From NCBI RefSeq assembly GCF_014199265.1, contig NZ_JACIJG010000010.1, forward strand, positions 122,910 through 186,909: a DNA stretch of 64,000 bases. Reading direction: 5' to 3'. Every line of letters begins with the position of its first letter. Position 1 is the stretch's first letter. This stretch comes from Brucella daejeonensis (lineage in GTDB: Bacteria > Pseudomonadota > Alphaproteobacteria > Rhizobiales > Rhizobiaceae). Both the position numbers and the translations under genes were made by a program. The notes under the pieces were generated by a model that was not told where the DNA came from, did no database searches, and saw only the letters and a list, made by a program, of their open reading frames with translations. Below are positions 18,104 through 26,579 of the stretch, piece after piece.

Positions 18104-18502
18104 TCAGATTCCAGCCGGGATTCGAGCGATCACTTTGATCTCGAAATCGAAGCCGGCGAGCCAGTTGACACCGATGGCGGTCCAGTTCGGATAGGGCGGC
18201 TGCGGGAAAACCGCGCTCTTTACCGCCATGATCGTTTCGAACTGATTTTCGGGATCGGTATGGAACGTCGTCACGTCGACGATGTCGTCAAAGGTGCAAC
18301 CGCCCGCAGCCAGCGTTGCTTCCAGATTGGAAAAGGCAAGCCGGACCTGCGCGGCGAAGTCCGGTTCCGGCGAGCCATCGGCACGGCTCCCCACCTGGCC
18401 GGAAACGAACAGGAGATCGCCGGACGCGATGGCCGCCGAATAGCCGTGGGCCTCGTAGAGGGCATGGCGATCCGTCGGAAAAACGGCATTGCGTTTAGTC
18501 AT
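18104..18502 (-). CDS. RidA (YjgF/YER057c/UK114) family protein
   Basis: A 132-residue RidA-family protein, with FVSGQVGSRADGSPEPDFAAQVRLAFSNLEATL (in pieces) and VTTFHTDP as family landmarks. True RidA deaminates reactive enamines and imines and needs an Arg in its C-terminal region. Here NWTAIGVNWLAGFDFEIKVIARIP has no Arg at the usual RVEVE-type position, so it may belong to another Rid subgroup. Start ATG at 18502 has AGGAAGG. It is divergent from the TetR gene at 18673, with palindromes between, so that regulator probably controls it. Confidence 0.85.
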   Translation of the reverse strand: MTKRNAVFPTDRHALYEAHGYSAAIASGDLLFVSGQVGSRADGSPEPDFAAQVRLAFSNLEATLAAGGCTFDDIVDVTTFHTDPENQFETIMAVKSAVFPQPPYPNWTAIGVNWLAGFDFEIKVIARIPAGI

Positions 18503-18591
18503 GGTATCAACCTTCCTAAAAAGTAAACTGCCTGAATGATGGCGGTCATCGCGGCACCGGCCGGGGCTTCTCGTATACGGCGCAATTTGAT

Positions 18592-18604
18592 ATACGCTAC
18601 GTAT
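18592..18604. promoter_or_regulatory. Second, shorter TetR operator candidate
   Basis: ATACGCTACGTAT is a near-palindrome sharing the ATACGC core of the larger palindrome 8 bp downstream. It lies in the RidA/TetR divergent region. Confidence 0.5.
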
Positions 18605-18611
18605 CTAGATA

Positions 18612-18636
18612 TTTGACATACGCTGCGTATGTCAAA
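18612..18636. promoter_or_regulatory. Perfect 25-bp palindrome, probable TetR operator
   Basis: Twelve-base arms (TTTGACATACGC and its complement) surround a single central base. The site lies midway between the divergent RidA and TetR genes, where an autoregulating TetR protein would bind. Confidence 0.75.
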
Positions 18637-18672
18637 TGAAATATGTTCCATATGTGAAAGGAGAGACGCTTC

Positions 18673-19263
18673 GTGACCGGACGACGACGCATTGAAACCA
18701 TGGAAGAGAACCGCGCCAAATTGGTCTCGGCGGCTCGCCGGGCCTTCGCCGCGAAGGGTTTTGCGGCGGCCTCGATGGACGAACTCACTGCGGATGCCGG
18801 CCTCACGCGCGGAGCGCTTTACCATAATTTCGGTGACAAGAAGGGACTGCTTGCCGCGGTGGTCGCTCAGGTCGACGGTGAAATGGCCCGGCGGGCGCAG
18901 GAGGTGGGAGCAGCCGCGCCGAACGATTGGGAAGGTCTGCTTGCGGAAGGATCGGCCTATATCGAAATGGCGCTCGATGCGGAGGTGCGTCGGATCGTCT
19001 TGCTGGACGGACCGGCATTCCTGGGGGACCCTTCGCGATGGCCGAGCCAGAACGCTTGTCTGGAAATGACGAAGCAAGCCATTGGCCGCCTGATCGCGAA
19101 CGGGATCGTGAAGCCCGTCGATGTCGAGGCGGCGGCGCGGCTTCTCACCGGCGCGGCGCTGAATGCCGCTTTGTGGGTAGCGGCAAGCGACGAGCCAAGC
19201 CTTGTTCTCCCCAAAGCCATCGAGGCGTTCCGCGTAATGGCGGCAGGCTTGCTGGCCGATTAG
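18673..19263 (+). CDS. TetR/AcrR family transcriptional regulator (RidA-linked)
   Basis: A 196-residue TetR repressor. The N-terminal helix-turn-helix reads ARRAFAAKGFAAASMDEL followed by AGLTRGALYHNFGDKKGLLAAVV, and the rest is a helical ligand domain (TetR_C-like). Start is GTG at 18673, with GGAGAG seven bases upstream; no upstream ATG is in frame. Palindromic operators lie 37-80 bp upstream, so it probably represses itself and the divergent RidA gene. The inducer is unknown. Confidence 0.92.
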   Translation: MTGRRRIETMEENRAKLVSAARRAFAAKGFAAASMDELTADAGLTRGALYHNFGDKKGLLAAVVAQVDGEMARRAQEVGAAAPNDWEGLLAEGSAYIEMALDAEVRRIVLLDGPAFLGDPSRWPSQNACLEMTKQAIGRLIANGIVKPVDVEAAARLLTGAALNAALWVAASDEPSLVLPKAIEAFRVMAAGLLAD

Positions 19264-19337
19264 AATTATCCCGCTCTACGTCTCTTATGAGGGCGCGGTC
19301 GGCCAATTGCCATCACCCCATCCCGAGGAGGCGTGAA

Positions 19338-19360
19338 GCGCGCCCATCAAATGGGCGCGC
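19338..19360. terminator. Bidirectional hairpin between TetR and SDR genes
   Basis: GCGCGCCCAT and ATGGGCGCGC form a perfect 10-bp stem with a CAA loop between two convergent genes. There is no strong T-tract on either side. Confidence 0.5.
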
Positions 19361-19391
19361 ACCACGACTTGTCCGTCAGGCAGTCATCGCA

Positions 19392-20153
19392 TCAGCTTGC
19401 GACGCCACCCGCCACATCGATGACGCCGCCGGTCATGTAACCGGCGTTTGGTCCGGCCAGGAAGGAGACGAGCGCGGATACCTCTTCCAGCGTGGCGATC
19501 CGGCGGATGGGATGCATGTCGAGTAACGCATCAGGCGCCGTCGTGCTGCCCAATGCCTCAACCATCATGTCGGTCGGCATGACGCCCGGCTGAACGACGT
19601 TGACCGTGATATTGCGCGGCCCTAAGTCACGTGCGACCCCTCTCGCGTAGCCGGTGATGGCAGCCTTGGTTCCCGCATAGTCCGCGATACCGGGCATGAG
19701 TGCATGGGAGCCGCTGAGAGATCCTATGAAGATGATCCGGCCGCCATCGGAAAGGACCTGTGCCGCCGCGCGCGTGGTTGCAACGGTGCCCATGACGTTG
19801 ATCTGCCACTGGCGGTCAAGCGCGGCCGTATCGAGATCGGGATCATCGACATTCTGGCCCTTGGCGACGATCGCCGCGTTGTTGACGAGGATGTCGAGCT
19901 TGCCGAAATCCGCAATCACCTTCCCGACCATCGGCTTTGCCGCAGCGGTGTCGGCCTGGTCGCTCTGGATTGCGATCGCCCTCACGCCTTTCGCCTTCAG
20001 CCTCTCGACGACGGCCTCGGCCTTTTCGGTGGACGTGACATAGGTGATCGCGATGTCCGCGCCCTGATCGGCCAGCGCTTCCGCCATGGCTGCACCGAGC
20101 CCCCGCGAGCCTCCGGTAATGAGTGCGACCTTGCCCTTCAACGTATTCGACAT
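19392..20153 (-). CDS. SDR family oxidoreductase
   Basis: A 253-residue classical short-chain dehydrogenase/reductase, similar in layout to 3-oxoacyl-ACP reductases. It has the cofactor motif TGGSRGLGAAMAEAL, NNAA, a catalytic Ser in FIGSLSGS, YAGTK (Tyr and Lys) and NVVQPGVMPTDM. Start ATG at 20153 has GGAAG upstream; the longer frame to 20192 has none. It is divergent from a TetR gene with palindromes between and is likely its target. The substrate is unknown. Confidence 0.9.
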   Translation of the reverse strand: MSNTLKGKVALITGGSRGLGAAMAEALADQGADIAITYVTSTEKAEAVVERLKAKGVRAIAIQSDQADTAAAKPMVGKVIADFGKLDILVNNAAIVAKGQNVDDPDLDTAALDRQWQINVMGTVATTRAAAQVLSDGGRIIFIGSLSGSHALMPGIADYAGTKAAITGYARGVARDLGPRNITVNVVQPGVMPTDMMVEALGSTTAPDALLDMHPIRRIATLEEVSALVSFLAGPNAGYMTGGVIDVAGGVAS

Positions 20154-20231
20154 AGCTATTCTTCCAATCCACAAATTTGCCTTGCCCGTCATCCGGGCCT
20201 GGTTGCGCCCATTCTATAATGAACGTTACGA

Positions 20232-20243
20232 TAACGATCGTTA
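20232..20243. promoter_or_regulatory. Palindromic operator candidate between SDR and TetR genes
   Basis: TAACGATCGTTA is a perfect palindrome in the 155-bp divergent promoter region. Related sequence (AACGTTACG at 20223, AATAACGGTCATTACG at about 20276) flanks it, suggesting several binding sites. Confidence 0.6.
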
Positions 20244-20308
20244 ATGAATGTGGACTTATGCTGTCAAGCGGTTTAATAACGGTCATTACGAATAATATGG
20301 AGACAGTG

Positions 20309-20887
20309 ATGGGTCGCCACCGCGAATTTGACGTGGAGAAGGCGCTCGATGGCGTGTTGTGCGCATTTTGGCGCAAAGGCTATGAGGGCGCGTCCTATAC
20401 GGACCTGACCGAAGCCGCGGGCGTGGAGAGGCCCGCCCTTTATTCTGCGTTCGGCAACAAGGAGGCCATGTTCCGCAAGGCGCTGGCGCGCTATTACGAG
20501 CGTTACATGGACTACATTCCGACCGCGCTGAACCTTCCAACGGCTCGCGAGGCGGCTGCGCATTTTCTGCGCGGAACGGTCGACCTCAATACGCGGTTTC
20601 CCACGCATACCGGATGTCTTGGTATCAATGGCCTGCTGGCGGGGTCGGATGAGGCTGAGCCTGTGCGGCAGGCCCTGATAGAATTTCGCGCGGAGGGCCA
20701 AAGGCTTTTGCGCGACAGGTTCGAGCGAGCCAGGCTCGAAGGCGACTTGCCGGAGACGGCCAATCCCGATGCACTGGCAGCCTTCATCCTTGCAGTTGCC
20801 CAGGGTATAGCGGTACAGGCGAAAGCGGGGGCAAGCCGTGACATGCTACAGGCCGTTGCCGATCAGGCGCTTTCCACCTGGCCCTGA
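20309..20887 (+). CDS. TetR/AcrR family transcriptional regulator (SDR-linked)
   Basis: A 192-residue TetR protein with MGRHREFDVEKALDGVLCAF and a helix-turn-helix YTDLTEAAGVERPALYSAFGNKEAMF. TGCLGINGLLA in the C-terminal domain is typical of the group that regulates divergent oxidoreductases. Start chosen: ATG at 20309, with GGAG seven bases upstream. It is probably an autorepressor that also controls the SDR gene across the shared promoter. Confidence 0.92.
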   Translation: MGRHREFDVEKALDGVLCAFWRKGYEGASYTDLTEAAGVERPALYSAFGNKEAMFRKALARYYERYMDYIPTALNLPTAREAAAHFLRGTVDLNTRFPTHTGCLGINGLLAGSDEAEPVRQALIEFRAEGQRLLRDRFERARLEGDLPETANPDALAAFILAVAQGIAVQAKAGASRDMLQAVADQALSTWP

Positions 20888-20996
20888 AGACGGGATAGCT
20901 GCGCTCGGTTCCAAGAGGTGACAAGCGTAATGCTTGGCTCATCAGCAGCGCGCCCGCCGCCGAAGCGAGGGCGCGCAAGCAGAAAAACGTCCGGTG

Positions 20997-22493
20997 TTAC
21001 TTCATCGTCGGGATGACGAATTCAGCCCCGTCCTTGACGCCAGACGGCCAGCGGGACGTCACGGTCTTGGTCTTGGTGTAGAAGCGGAACGCATCCGGGC
21101 CATGCTGGTTGAGATCGCCGAAGCCGGAAGCCTTCCAGCCGCCGAAGGTGTAGTAGGCAATCGGAACCGGGATCGGCACATTGATACCGACCATGCCGAC
21201 CTGCACGCGGCTGGCGAAATCACGCGCCGCATCGCCGTCGCGGGTGAAGATCGCAACGCCGTTGCCAAATTCATGATCGTTCGGCAGCGCCAGCGCTTCC
21301 TCGTAATTCTTGGCGCGCACGACCGACAGAACCGGGCCGAAAATCTCTTCCTTGTAGATGCGCATGTCGCGCGTCACATGGTCGAACAGGCAGCCGCCCA
21401 TGTAGAAGCCGTTTTCATAGCCCTGCATCTTGAAATTGCGGCCATCGACGACGAGCTTCGCGCCTTCCTCGACGCCGAGATCGACATAGCCGCGAACGCG
21501 GTCGAGAGCGGCCTGCGTGACGACCGGGCCGTAATCGGCGGAACCGTCGGTGGACGGGCCGATCTTCAGGGATTCGACGCGCGGGATCAGCTTTTCCATC
21601 AGGCGGTCGGCGGTGTCCTCACCAACCGGAACCGCAACGGAAATCGCCATGCAGCGTTCGCCAGCCGAACCGTAGCCTGCGCCGATCAGCGCATCGACGG
21701 TCTGGTCCATGTCGGCATCCGGCATGATGAGCATGTGGTTCTTCGCGCCGCCGAAGCACTGCACGCGCTTGCCGTTCGAGCAGCCGCGGCCATAGATATA
21801 CTGCGCAATCGGCGTGGAACCGACGAAGCCGATAGCCTTGACATCGGGATCGTCGAGCAGCGCATCGACCGCATCCTTGTCGCCGTTGACGACATTGAAA
21901 ATGCCAGCCGGAAGACCGGCTTCCATGAACAGTTCGGCCAGGCGCATCGGCACGCCCGGATCGCGCTCGGACGGCTTCAGCACGAAGGCATTGCCGCAGG
22001 CGATTGCCGGACCGGCCTTCCACAGCGGAATCATGGCCGGGAAGTTGAACGGGGTGATGCCCGCCACGACGCCCAGCGGCTGGCGCATGGAATAGGTGTC
22101 GATGCCGGTGCCGGCATTATCGGTGAACTCGCCCTTCAGCATATGCGCCGCGCCAAGGCAGACTTCCACCACTTCGAGACCGCGCTGGATGTCGCCCTTC
22201 GCGTCCGGGATGGTCTTGCCATGTTCGCGGGCCAGAAGTTCGGCCAGGCTGTCATATTCGGCTTCGACCAGTTCGATGAACTTGCGCAGGATGCGCACGC
22301 GGCGCTGCGGGTTGGTCGCCGCCCATGCGGGCTGCGCTGCCTTGGCGTTTTCGACAGCCGCGCGCACTTCCTCCTTGGTGGCGAGCGCCACCTTGGCCTG
22401 CACCGTGCCGTCGAGCGGCTGGAAGACGTCAGCCGCGCGGCCGCTCTTGCCCGCCACATGCTTGCCGCCAATGAAATGTCCGATATTGCGCAT
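20997..22493 (-). CDS. mmsA: CoA-acylating methylmalonate-semialdehyde dehydrogenase
   Basis: A 498-residue aldehyde dehydrogenase of the MmsA class, which converts methylmalonate or malonate semialdehyde to propionyl- or acetyl-CoA in valine and inositol catabolism. Seen: GVVAGITPFNFPAMIPLWK, FVGSTPIAQYIYGRG, CFGGAKNHMLIMPDAD, the catalytic Cys in SAGERCMAI, and EIFGPVLSVVRA. Start chosen: ATG at 22493 with GGGAGG seven bases upstream. A LysR gene is divergent and may regulate it. A decayed copy of its 3' end lies at 17734-17790. Confidence 0.94.
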   Translation of the reverse strand: MRNIGHFIGGKHVAGKSGRAADVFQPLDGTVQAKVALATKEEVRAAVENAKAAQPAWAATNPQRRVRILRKFIELVEAEYDSLAELLAREHGKTIPDAKGDIQRGLEVVEVCLGAAHMLKGEFTDNAGTGIDTYSMRQPLGVVAGITPFNFPAMIPLWKAGPAIACGNAFVLKPSERDPGVPMRLAELFMEAGLPAGIFNVVNGDKDAVDALLDDPDVKAIGFVGSTPIAQYIYGRGCSNGKRVQCFGGAKNHMLIMPDADMDQTVDALIGAGYGSAGERCMAISVAVPVGEDTADRLMEKLIPRVESLKIGPSTDGSADYGPVVTQAALDRVRGYVDLGVEEGAKLVVDGRNFKMQGYENGFYMGGCLFDHVTRDMRIYKEEIFGPVLSVVRAKNYEEALALPNDHEFGNGVAIFTRDGDAARDFASRVQVGMVGINVPIPVPIAYYTFGGWKASGFGDLNQHGPDAFRFYTKTKTVTSRWPSGVKDGAEFVIPTMK

Positions 22494-22630
22494 CGAAGAA
22501 CCTCCCTGATGATCGCTTTGGAGGGCGCGCAGGCCCGCCATCGTGACCGCTATCCTGACTCTGCGAATTCATGATTGCAAGGCGCTGAAAAGCGTATCCG
22601 TTGTGCAATTTTTGTAGTACGGATAAAGCC

Positions 22631-23512
22631 ATGAACTGGGACGATATTCGCATATTTCTGGCCGTCGCCCGCTCGGGCCAGATTCTCGGCGCCGCCAAGA
22701 GGCTCGGCCTCAATCACACCACCGTGGCGCGGCGGCTGACCGCGCTTGAGACAGCGCTTTCGACCACGCTTCTCACGCGCCGCACCAACGGCTCGACGCT
22801 GACGCAGGCGGGCGAGGAATTCCTGCTTGCCGCCGAACGCATGGAAGCCGAAATGCTCTCCGCCCGCGCGCAGGTCGGCAATGCGGACATCGCCGTGTCG
22901 GGCACGGTGCGCATCGGCGCGCCGGACGGGTTCGGGGTCGATTTTCTCGCCCCCCGTCTGGCGCGGCTGACGCAGAAATATCCCGACCTCACCATCCAGC
23001 TCGTGCCGGTGCCGCGCTCGTTTTCGCTGTCGCGCCGCGAAGCCGATATCGCGATCACCGTCGAGCGCCCCGATCAGGGGCGTCTCGTGGCGCGCAGGCT
23101 CGTCGATTACACACTGGGGCTTTATGCGCATCGCGCCTATCTGGAGGCCAACGGCACGCCGCAAAATGCCGATGACCTCGCCCGCCATCGGCTGATCGGT
23201 TATGTGGAAGATCTGGTCATCAATCCGTCGCTCGCCTATGCGCCGGAAATCAGCCGCGACTGGAAGCCCGCCTTCGAGGTTTCCAGCGCGCTCGGCCAGG
23301 TCGAAGCCGTGCGGGCGGGCGCGGGCATCGGCATATTGCACGCCTTCATCGCCCGCGCCGATCCCGATCTCGTTCCTGTCATGCCGGACCGCGTGATCCG
23401 CCGCGCCTATTGGCTCGCCTATCACGAATCCGCGCGCACGCTGCGCCGTGTTACTGCGGTATCTGCACTCATTTCCGAACTGGTGGAGAGCGAGAAGTCG
23501 CTGTTCAGCTAA
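22631..23512 (+). CDS. LysR family transcriptional regulator (mmsA-linked)
   Basis: A 293-residue LysR regulator. The winged helix (WDDIRIFLAVARSGQILGAAKRLGLNHTTVARRL in pieces) is followed by a substrate-binding domain (IRIGAPDGFGVDFLAPRL). Start ATG at 22631. It is divergent from mmsA across 137 bp, the classic arrangement for a LysR activator and its target. Its last 8 bases overlap the convergent DUF1275 gene. Confidence 0.92.
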   Translation: MNWDDIRIFLAVARSGQILGAAKRLGLNHTTVARRLTALETALSTTLLTRRTNGSTLTQAGEEFLLAAERMEAEMLSARAQVGNADIAVSGTVRIGAPDGFGVDFLAPRLARLTQKYPDLTIQLVPVPRSFSLSRREADIAITVERPDQGRLVARRLVDYTLGLYAHRAYLEANGTPQNADDLARHRLIGYVEDLVINPSLAYAPEISRDWKPAFEVSSALGQVEAVRAGAGIGILHAFIARADPDLVPVMPDRVIRRAYWLAYHESARTLRRVTAVSALISELVESEKSLFS

Positions 23513-24149
23513 GCTTCATATAGGCGACCATGACGCCGACGATCATGATGGCCGGGACGAACAGCACGTCCAGACCGACGAAATAATGGCCGAAGCCGCC
23601 GCCGATGGCGCCGAACATCAGGGAAAACCAGACGGCCACATGCTGAAGCCAGCGCCATTTCGGCGTCTCGCCGCGCAGCGAGCAGGCAAGATCGGCGGCG
23701 GCGTTGAAGAGCGTTCCCGTGACATAGGTGACGCCGAGGCGCGCCGCGCCGATGGGCTGCACCGCCGCATTCTGCGCGCCCATGGCGGCGGCGAGCAGCA
23801 GAACGGGCTGGATGATCAGGGCGCCTTCGCGCCGCAGCACGCCGACCGCGAGTAGGATCGCCACCACGCTTGCCATGACATAAAGGCTGCCCCAGCGCCC
23901 GTAAGCGCGCACCACCAGCGTGCCGAAAAAGGCCCCGGTGAAGAACAATACGATCAGGACTGCGGGAAACCAGACCAGCACCGTGCCCTGCGGTCCCGGC
24001 TGTCCGGCAAGCGCGGCGCCAAGCTGCGTGGTATTGCCACTCATGAAGGAGGCAAAGAAACCGCCCAGTTGCAAAAACGCGACGGCATCGACGAAACCGG
24101 CTGATGCAGTAAGAACCAGGCCGAGCGACAATTTGGAATTCGGTGTCAT
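23505..24149 (-). CDS. YoaK/DUF1275 family membrane protein
   Basis: A 214-residue membrane protein with about six helices. Landmarks are SAGFVDAVAFLQLGGFFASFMSGNTTQLG (in pieces), AAAMGAQNAAVQPIG and GVTYVTGTLFN, all characteristic of DUF1275. Its role is unknown. It converges on and overlaps by 8 bp the preceding LysR gene. Confidence 0.88.
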   Translation of the reverse strand: MTPNSKLSLGLVLTASAGFVDAVAFLQLGGFFASFMSGNTTQLGAALAGQPGPQGTVLVWFPAVLIVLFFTGAFFGTLVVRAYGRWGSLYVMASVVAILLAVGVLRREGALIIQPVLLLAAAMGAQNAAVQPIGAARLGVTYVTGTLFNAAADLACSLRGETPKWRWLQHVAVWFSLMFGAIGGGFGHYFVGLDVLFVPAIMIVGVMVAYMKLS

Positions 24150-24172
24150 TTCAGCAGACTTTGAGAAGAAAA

Positions 24173-24200
24173 AAAGCCCGGCTTGGGAAAGCCGGGCTTT
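24173..24200 (-). terminator. Terminator of the GlsB/YeaQ-like gene
   Basis: AAAGCCCGGCTT and AAGCCGGGCTTT pair with a 4-nt loop. On the minus strand the stem is followed by TTTTTTTCTTC. Confidence 0.8.
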
Positions 24201-24285
24201 GTTTAGAGCGTATTGCGAAAACTGTAAACGATTTTCGGAAAAGAGTGTCCCTTGATACCCGAAAGGGCCCTCCCACGCCCGATCG

Positions 24286-24543
24286 TCAGGCGCGTTTTAC
24301 GATGCGCAGAATGATCAGGAGGATGGCCGCGCCGATAAACGCATTGATGATCGAGGAGACCATACCGCCGCCGACGGAAAATCCGAGACGCGGCAACAGC
24401 CAGCCCGCGAAGAACGCGCCGATGACGCCGACGATGATATTGCCGATCAGGCCGAAACCGCCGCCCTGCACGACCTTGCCGGCCAACCAGCCAGCAATAA
24501 GACCCACAAACAGAAAGACAAGAAGACTTCCACCACCCATCAT
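24286..24543 (-). CDS. GlsB/YeaQ/YmgE family stress-response membrane protein
   Basis: An 85-residue, very hydrophobic protein with three predicted helices and the family pattern VGLIAGWLAGKVVQGGGFG, IGNIIVGVIGAFFAG and FIGAAILLIILR. The family is the transglycosylase-associated (Tag) group, induced in stress in enterobacteria; the mechanism is unknown. It has its own terminator. Start is ATG at 24543, with the adjacent ATG at 24540 as an alternative. Confidence 0.9.
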   Translation of the reverse strand: MMGGGSLLVFLFVGLIAGWLAGKVVQGGGFGLIGNIIVGVIGAFFAGWLLPRLGFSVGGGMVSSIINAFIGAAILLIILRIVKRA

Positions 24544-24637
24544 GCGCTTTTCTCCCTCTCACGACGCACCGTTCGGCGCGTCTGGGGCAAGTTGACTATA
24601 TGTTGCCCCGTGACACAAGGGGGCCAATCGAAACAAA

Positions 24638-25162
24638 TCAGGGCGCCAGATGGCGGAAAGCCGCCACGACGTCCTCATAGACCTTGCGCTTGAAGGGAAC
24701 GATCAGATCGGGAAGTTCCTGCATCGGCTTCCATCCCCAGCGGTCGAACTCCGCCGTATGCCCGCCGGGCGGCGGATTGATGGCGATTTCGCTCTCGTCG
24801 CCCTCGAAGCGATAGGCGAACCATTTCTGCGTCTGGCCGCGATACTTGCCCTTGAGCGCCACGCCGACCAGATGCGGCGGCAGATCGTAATTGATCCAGT
24901 CCGACGCCTCTTCCAGCAGGGACACCGAGGTCATGCCGGTTTCCTCGTAAAGTTCGCGGAGCGCGGCTTTTGCCGGGTCCTCGCCCTTGTCGATCCCGCC
25001 CTGCGGCATCTGCCAGAGCTGCGTCGCGCCGTCCATCTCGTCGCCCGGAATGACGATGCGCCGCCCGGCCCAGACCAGACCGGCTGCGTTGAGCACCATC
25101 AGCCCGACGCAGGGGCGATAGGGCAGGCTTTGCGGATCGACCGGACCCTTATGTTTCGACAT
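24638..25162 (-). CDS. rppH: RNA pyrophosphohydrolase RppH
   Basis: A 174-residue Nudix hydrolase that removes pyrophosphate from 5'-triphosphate mRNA ends and so starts decay. The Nudix box [22 protein letters not shown] is complete (key residues G, E, REL, EE). The N-terminal [23 protein letters not shown] and WQMPQGG are typical of RppH/NudH. The length fits. Start ATG at 25162 has GGAG. It is downstream of ctpA, separated by a terminator. Confidence 0.94.
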   Translation of the reverse strand: MSKHKGPVDPQSLPYRPCVGLMVLNAAGLVWAGRRIVIPGDEMDGATQLWQMPQGGIDKGEDPAKAALRELYEETGMTSVSLLEEASDWINYDLPPHLVGVALKGKYRGQTQKWFAYRFEGDESEIAINPPPGGHTAEFDRWGWKPMQELPDLIVPFKRKVYEDVVAAFRHLAP

Positions 25163-25195
25163 TCCGTTCTCCGTATAGTGTTCTCAAACAGCAAA

Positions 25196-25219
25196 ACGCG
25201 GAAGCCATGGCCTCCGCGT
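25196..25219 (-). terminator. Terminator downstream of ctpA
   Basis: ACGCGGA/TCCGCGT with further inner pairing forms an 11-bp stem with one wobble pair, 30 bp past the ctpA stop. On the minus strand TTTTGC follows. Confidence 0.65.
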
Positions 25220-25248
25220 CATGATTTTTCAAGGCAGCATTCCGCCGA

Positions 25249-26577
25249 TCAGTTCAGCACGCCCTTCTTCGGGTCCGGCGGGAATGCGGCATTGGCCACT
25301 TCGCCGCGCAGGAGCTTCAGCGCCTCGTTGAGCTGGATATCGTCCTTCGGCTCGGCAGGCACATAGGCCGACGAACCGGAACCGTTATCGTCTTCCTGAT
25401 TGCCCTTGATATGACCCTTCAGTTCCGACTCGCCGCGAACCACGTCCTCGCCCTTCAGTTCCGGCGGCAGCGGCTGATCGACCTTGATGTCGGGCGTGAT
25501 GCCCTTGCCCTGGATCGACTTGCCCGACGGCGTGTAATAGAGCGCCGTCGTCAGACGCAGCGAACCGTTTTCGCCAAGCGGGATGATGGTCTGCACCGAG
25601 CCCTTGCCGAAGGACTGCGTGCCGAGCACGGTGGCGCGGCGATGATCCTGCAACGCACCGGCGACGATTTCCGACGCGCTGGCCGAACCGCCATTGATCA
25701 GAACGATGACCGGCTTGCCGTCGGTCTGGTCGCCCTTGCGCGCATCGAAGCGCGTCACGTCCTGCGGATCGCGGCCACGGGTCGAGACGACCTCGCCCTT
25801 GTCGAGGAAGGCATCGGAGACGGCCACGGCCTGATCGAGCAGGCCACCCGGATTGAGGCGCAGATCCAGCACATAGCCCTTGAGCTTGTCGGCGGGAACC
25901 TTGCCCTGAATGTCCTTGATCGCCTTCTTGAGATCTTCCGACGTCTGCTCGGTGAACGAGATGACGCGCAGATAGCCGACATCGTTCTCGACGCGCGAGC
26001 GAACCGCCTTCACCTTGATGACGGCGCGGTTGATCTTGAGCGTGATCGGCTTGTCGGCGCCCTTGCGCTCAATCGTCAGCTCGATCGGCGAACCAACCTC
26101 GCCGCGCATCTTGTCGACGGCGTCCGTCAGCGAAAGGCCGCGTACTTCCTGCCCGTCGATCCTGGTGATGAGATCGCCCGCCAGAACGCCTGCCTTGGAA
26201 GCGGGCGTATCGTCGATCGGCGCGATGACCTTCACGAGATCGTTGTCCATGGTGACTTCAATACCGAGACCGCCGAACTCGCCCTTGGTCTGCACGCGCA
26301 TGTCCTGCGCGGCTTCGGGGTTGAGATAGGAGGAATGCGGGTCGAGCGAGGTCAACATGCCGTTGATCGCGCTTTCGGTCAGCTTCTTGTCGTCGGGCGG
26401 CGTCACATATTGCGCGCGCACACGTTCGAAAATATCGCCGAAAAGAGCCAGTTCCTTGTAGACATCGCTGTCTTTCCCTGCCGCAAAGGCGGTGGAAGCC
26501 GGCGCGCCCTGGACCATCACCATGGCTGACGCCCCCAGAAGGGCTCCGGCGAACAGCAGCGACAGTTTACGTATCAT
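25249..26577 (-). CDS. ctpA: Carboxy-terminal processing protease, S41 family
   Basis: A 442-residue exported serine protease. It has a signal peptide (residues 1 to about 30), a PDZ domain (GGLGIEVTMDNDLVKVIAP, DLITRIDGQEVRGLSL) and an S41 domain with the catalytic Ser in NGGSASASEI and Lys in QSFGKGSVQ. It degrades or trims periplasmic proteins. Start ATG at 26577 lies 2 nt after the stop of the EnvC-like gene, so the two are coupled; co-location with a murein hydrolase activator suggests control of cell-wall enzymes. Confidence 0.94.
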   Translation of the reverse strand: MIRKLSLLFAGALLGASAMVMVQGAPASTAFAAGKDSDVYKELALFGDIFERVRAQYVTPPDDKKLTESAINGMLTSLDPHSSYLNPEAAQDMRVQTKGEFGGLGIEVTMDNDLVKVIAPIDDTPASKAGVLAGDLITRIDGQEVRGLSLTDAVDKMRGEVGSPIELTIERKGADKPITLKINRAVIKVKAVRSRVENDVGYLRVISFTEQTSEDLKKAIKDIQGKVPADKLKGYVLDLRLNPGGLLDQAVAVSDAFLDKGEVVSTRGRDPQDVTRFDARKGDQTDGKPVIVLINGGSASASEIVAGALQDHRRATVLGTQSFGKGSVQTIIPLGENGSLRLTTALYYTPSGKSIQGKGITPDIKVDQPLPPELKGEDVVRGESELKGHIKGNQEDDNGSGSSAYVPAEPKDDIQLNEALKLLRGEVANAAFPPDPKKGVLN

Positions 26578-26579
26578 TT

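Noticed and set aside
20934..22574. Long plus-strand frame opposite mmsA
   Set aside because: Antisense shadow; the minus strand has a complete aldehyde dehydrogenase with ribosome site.
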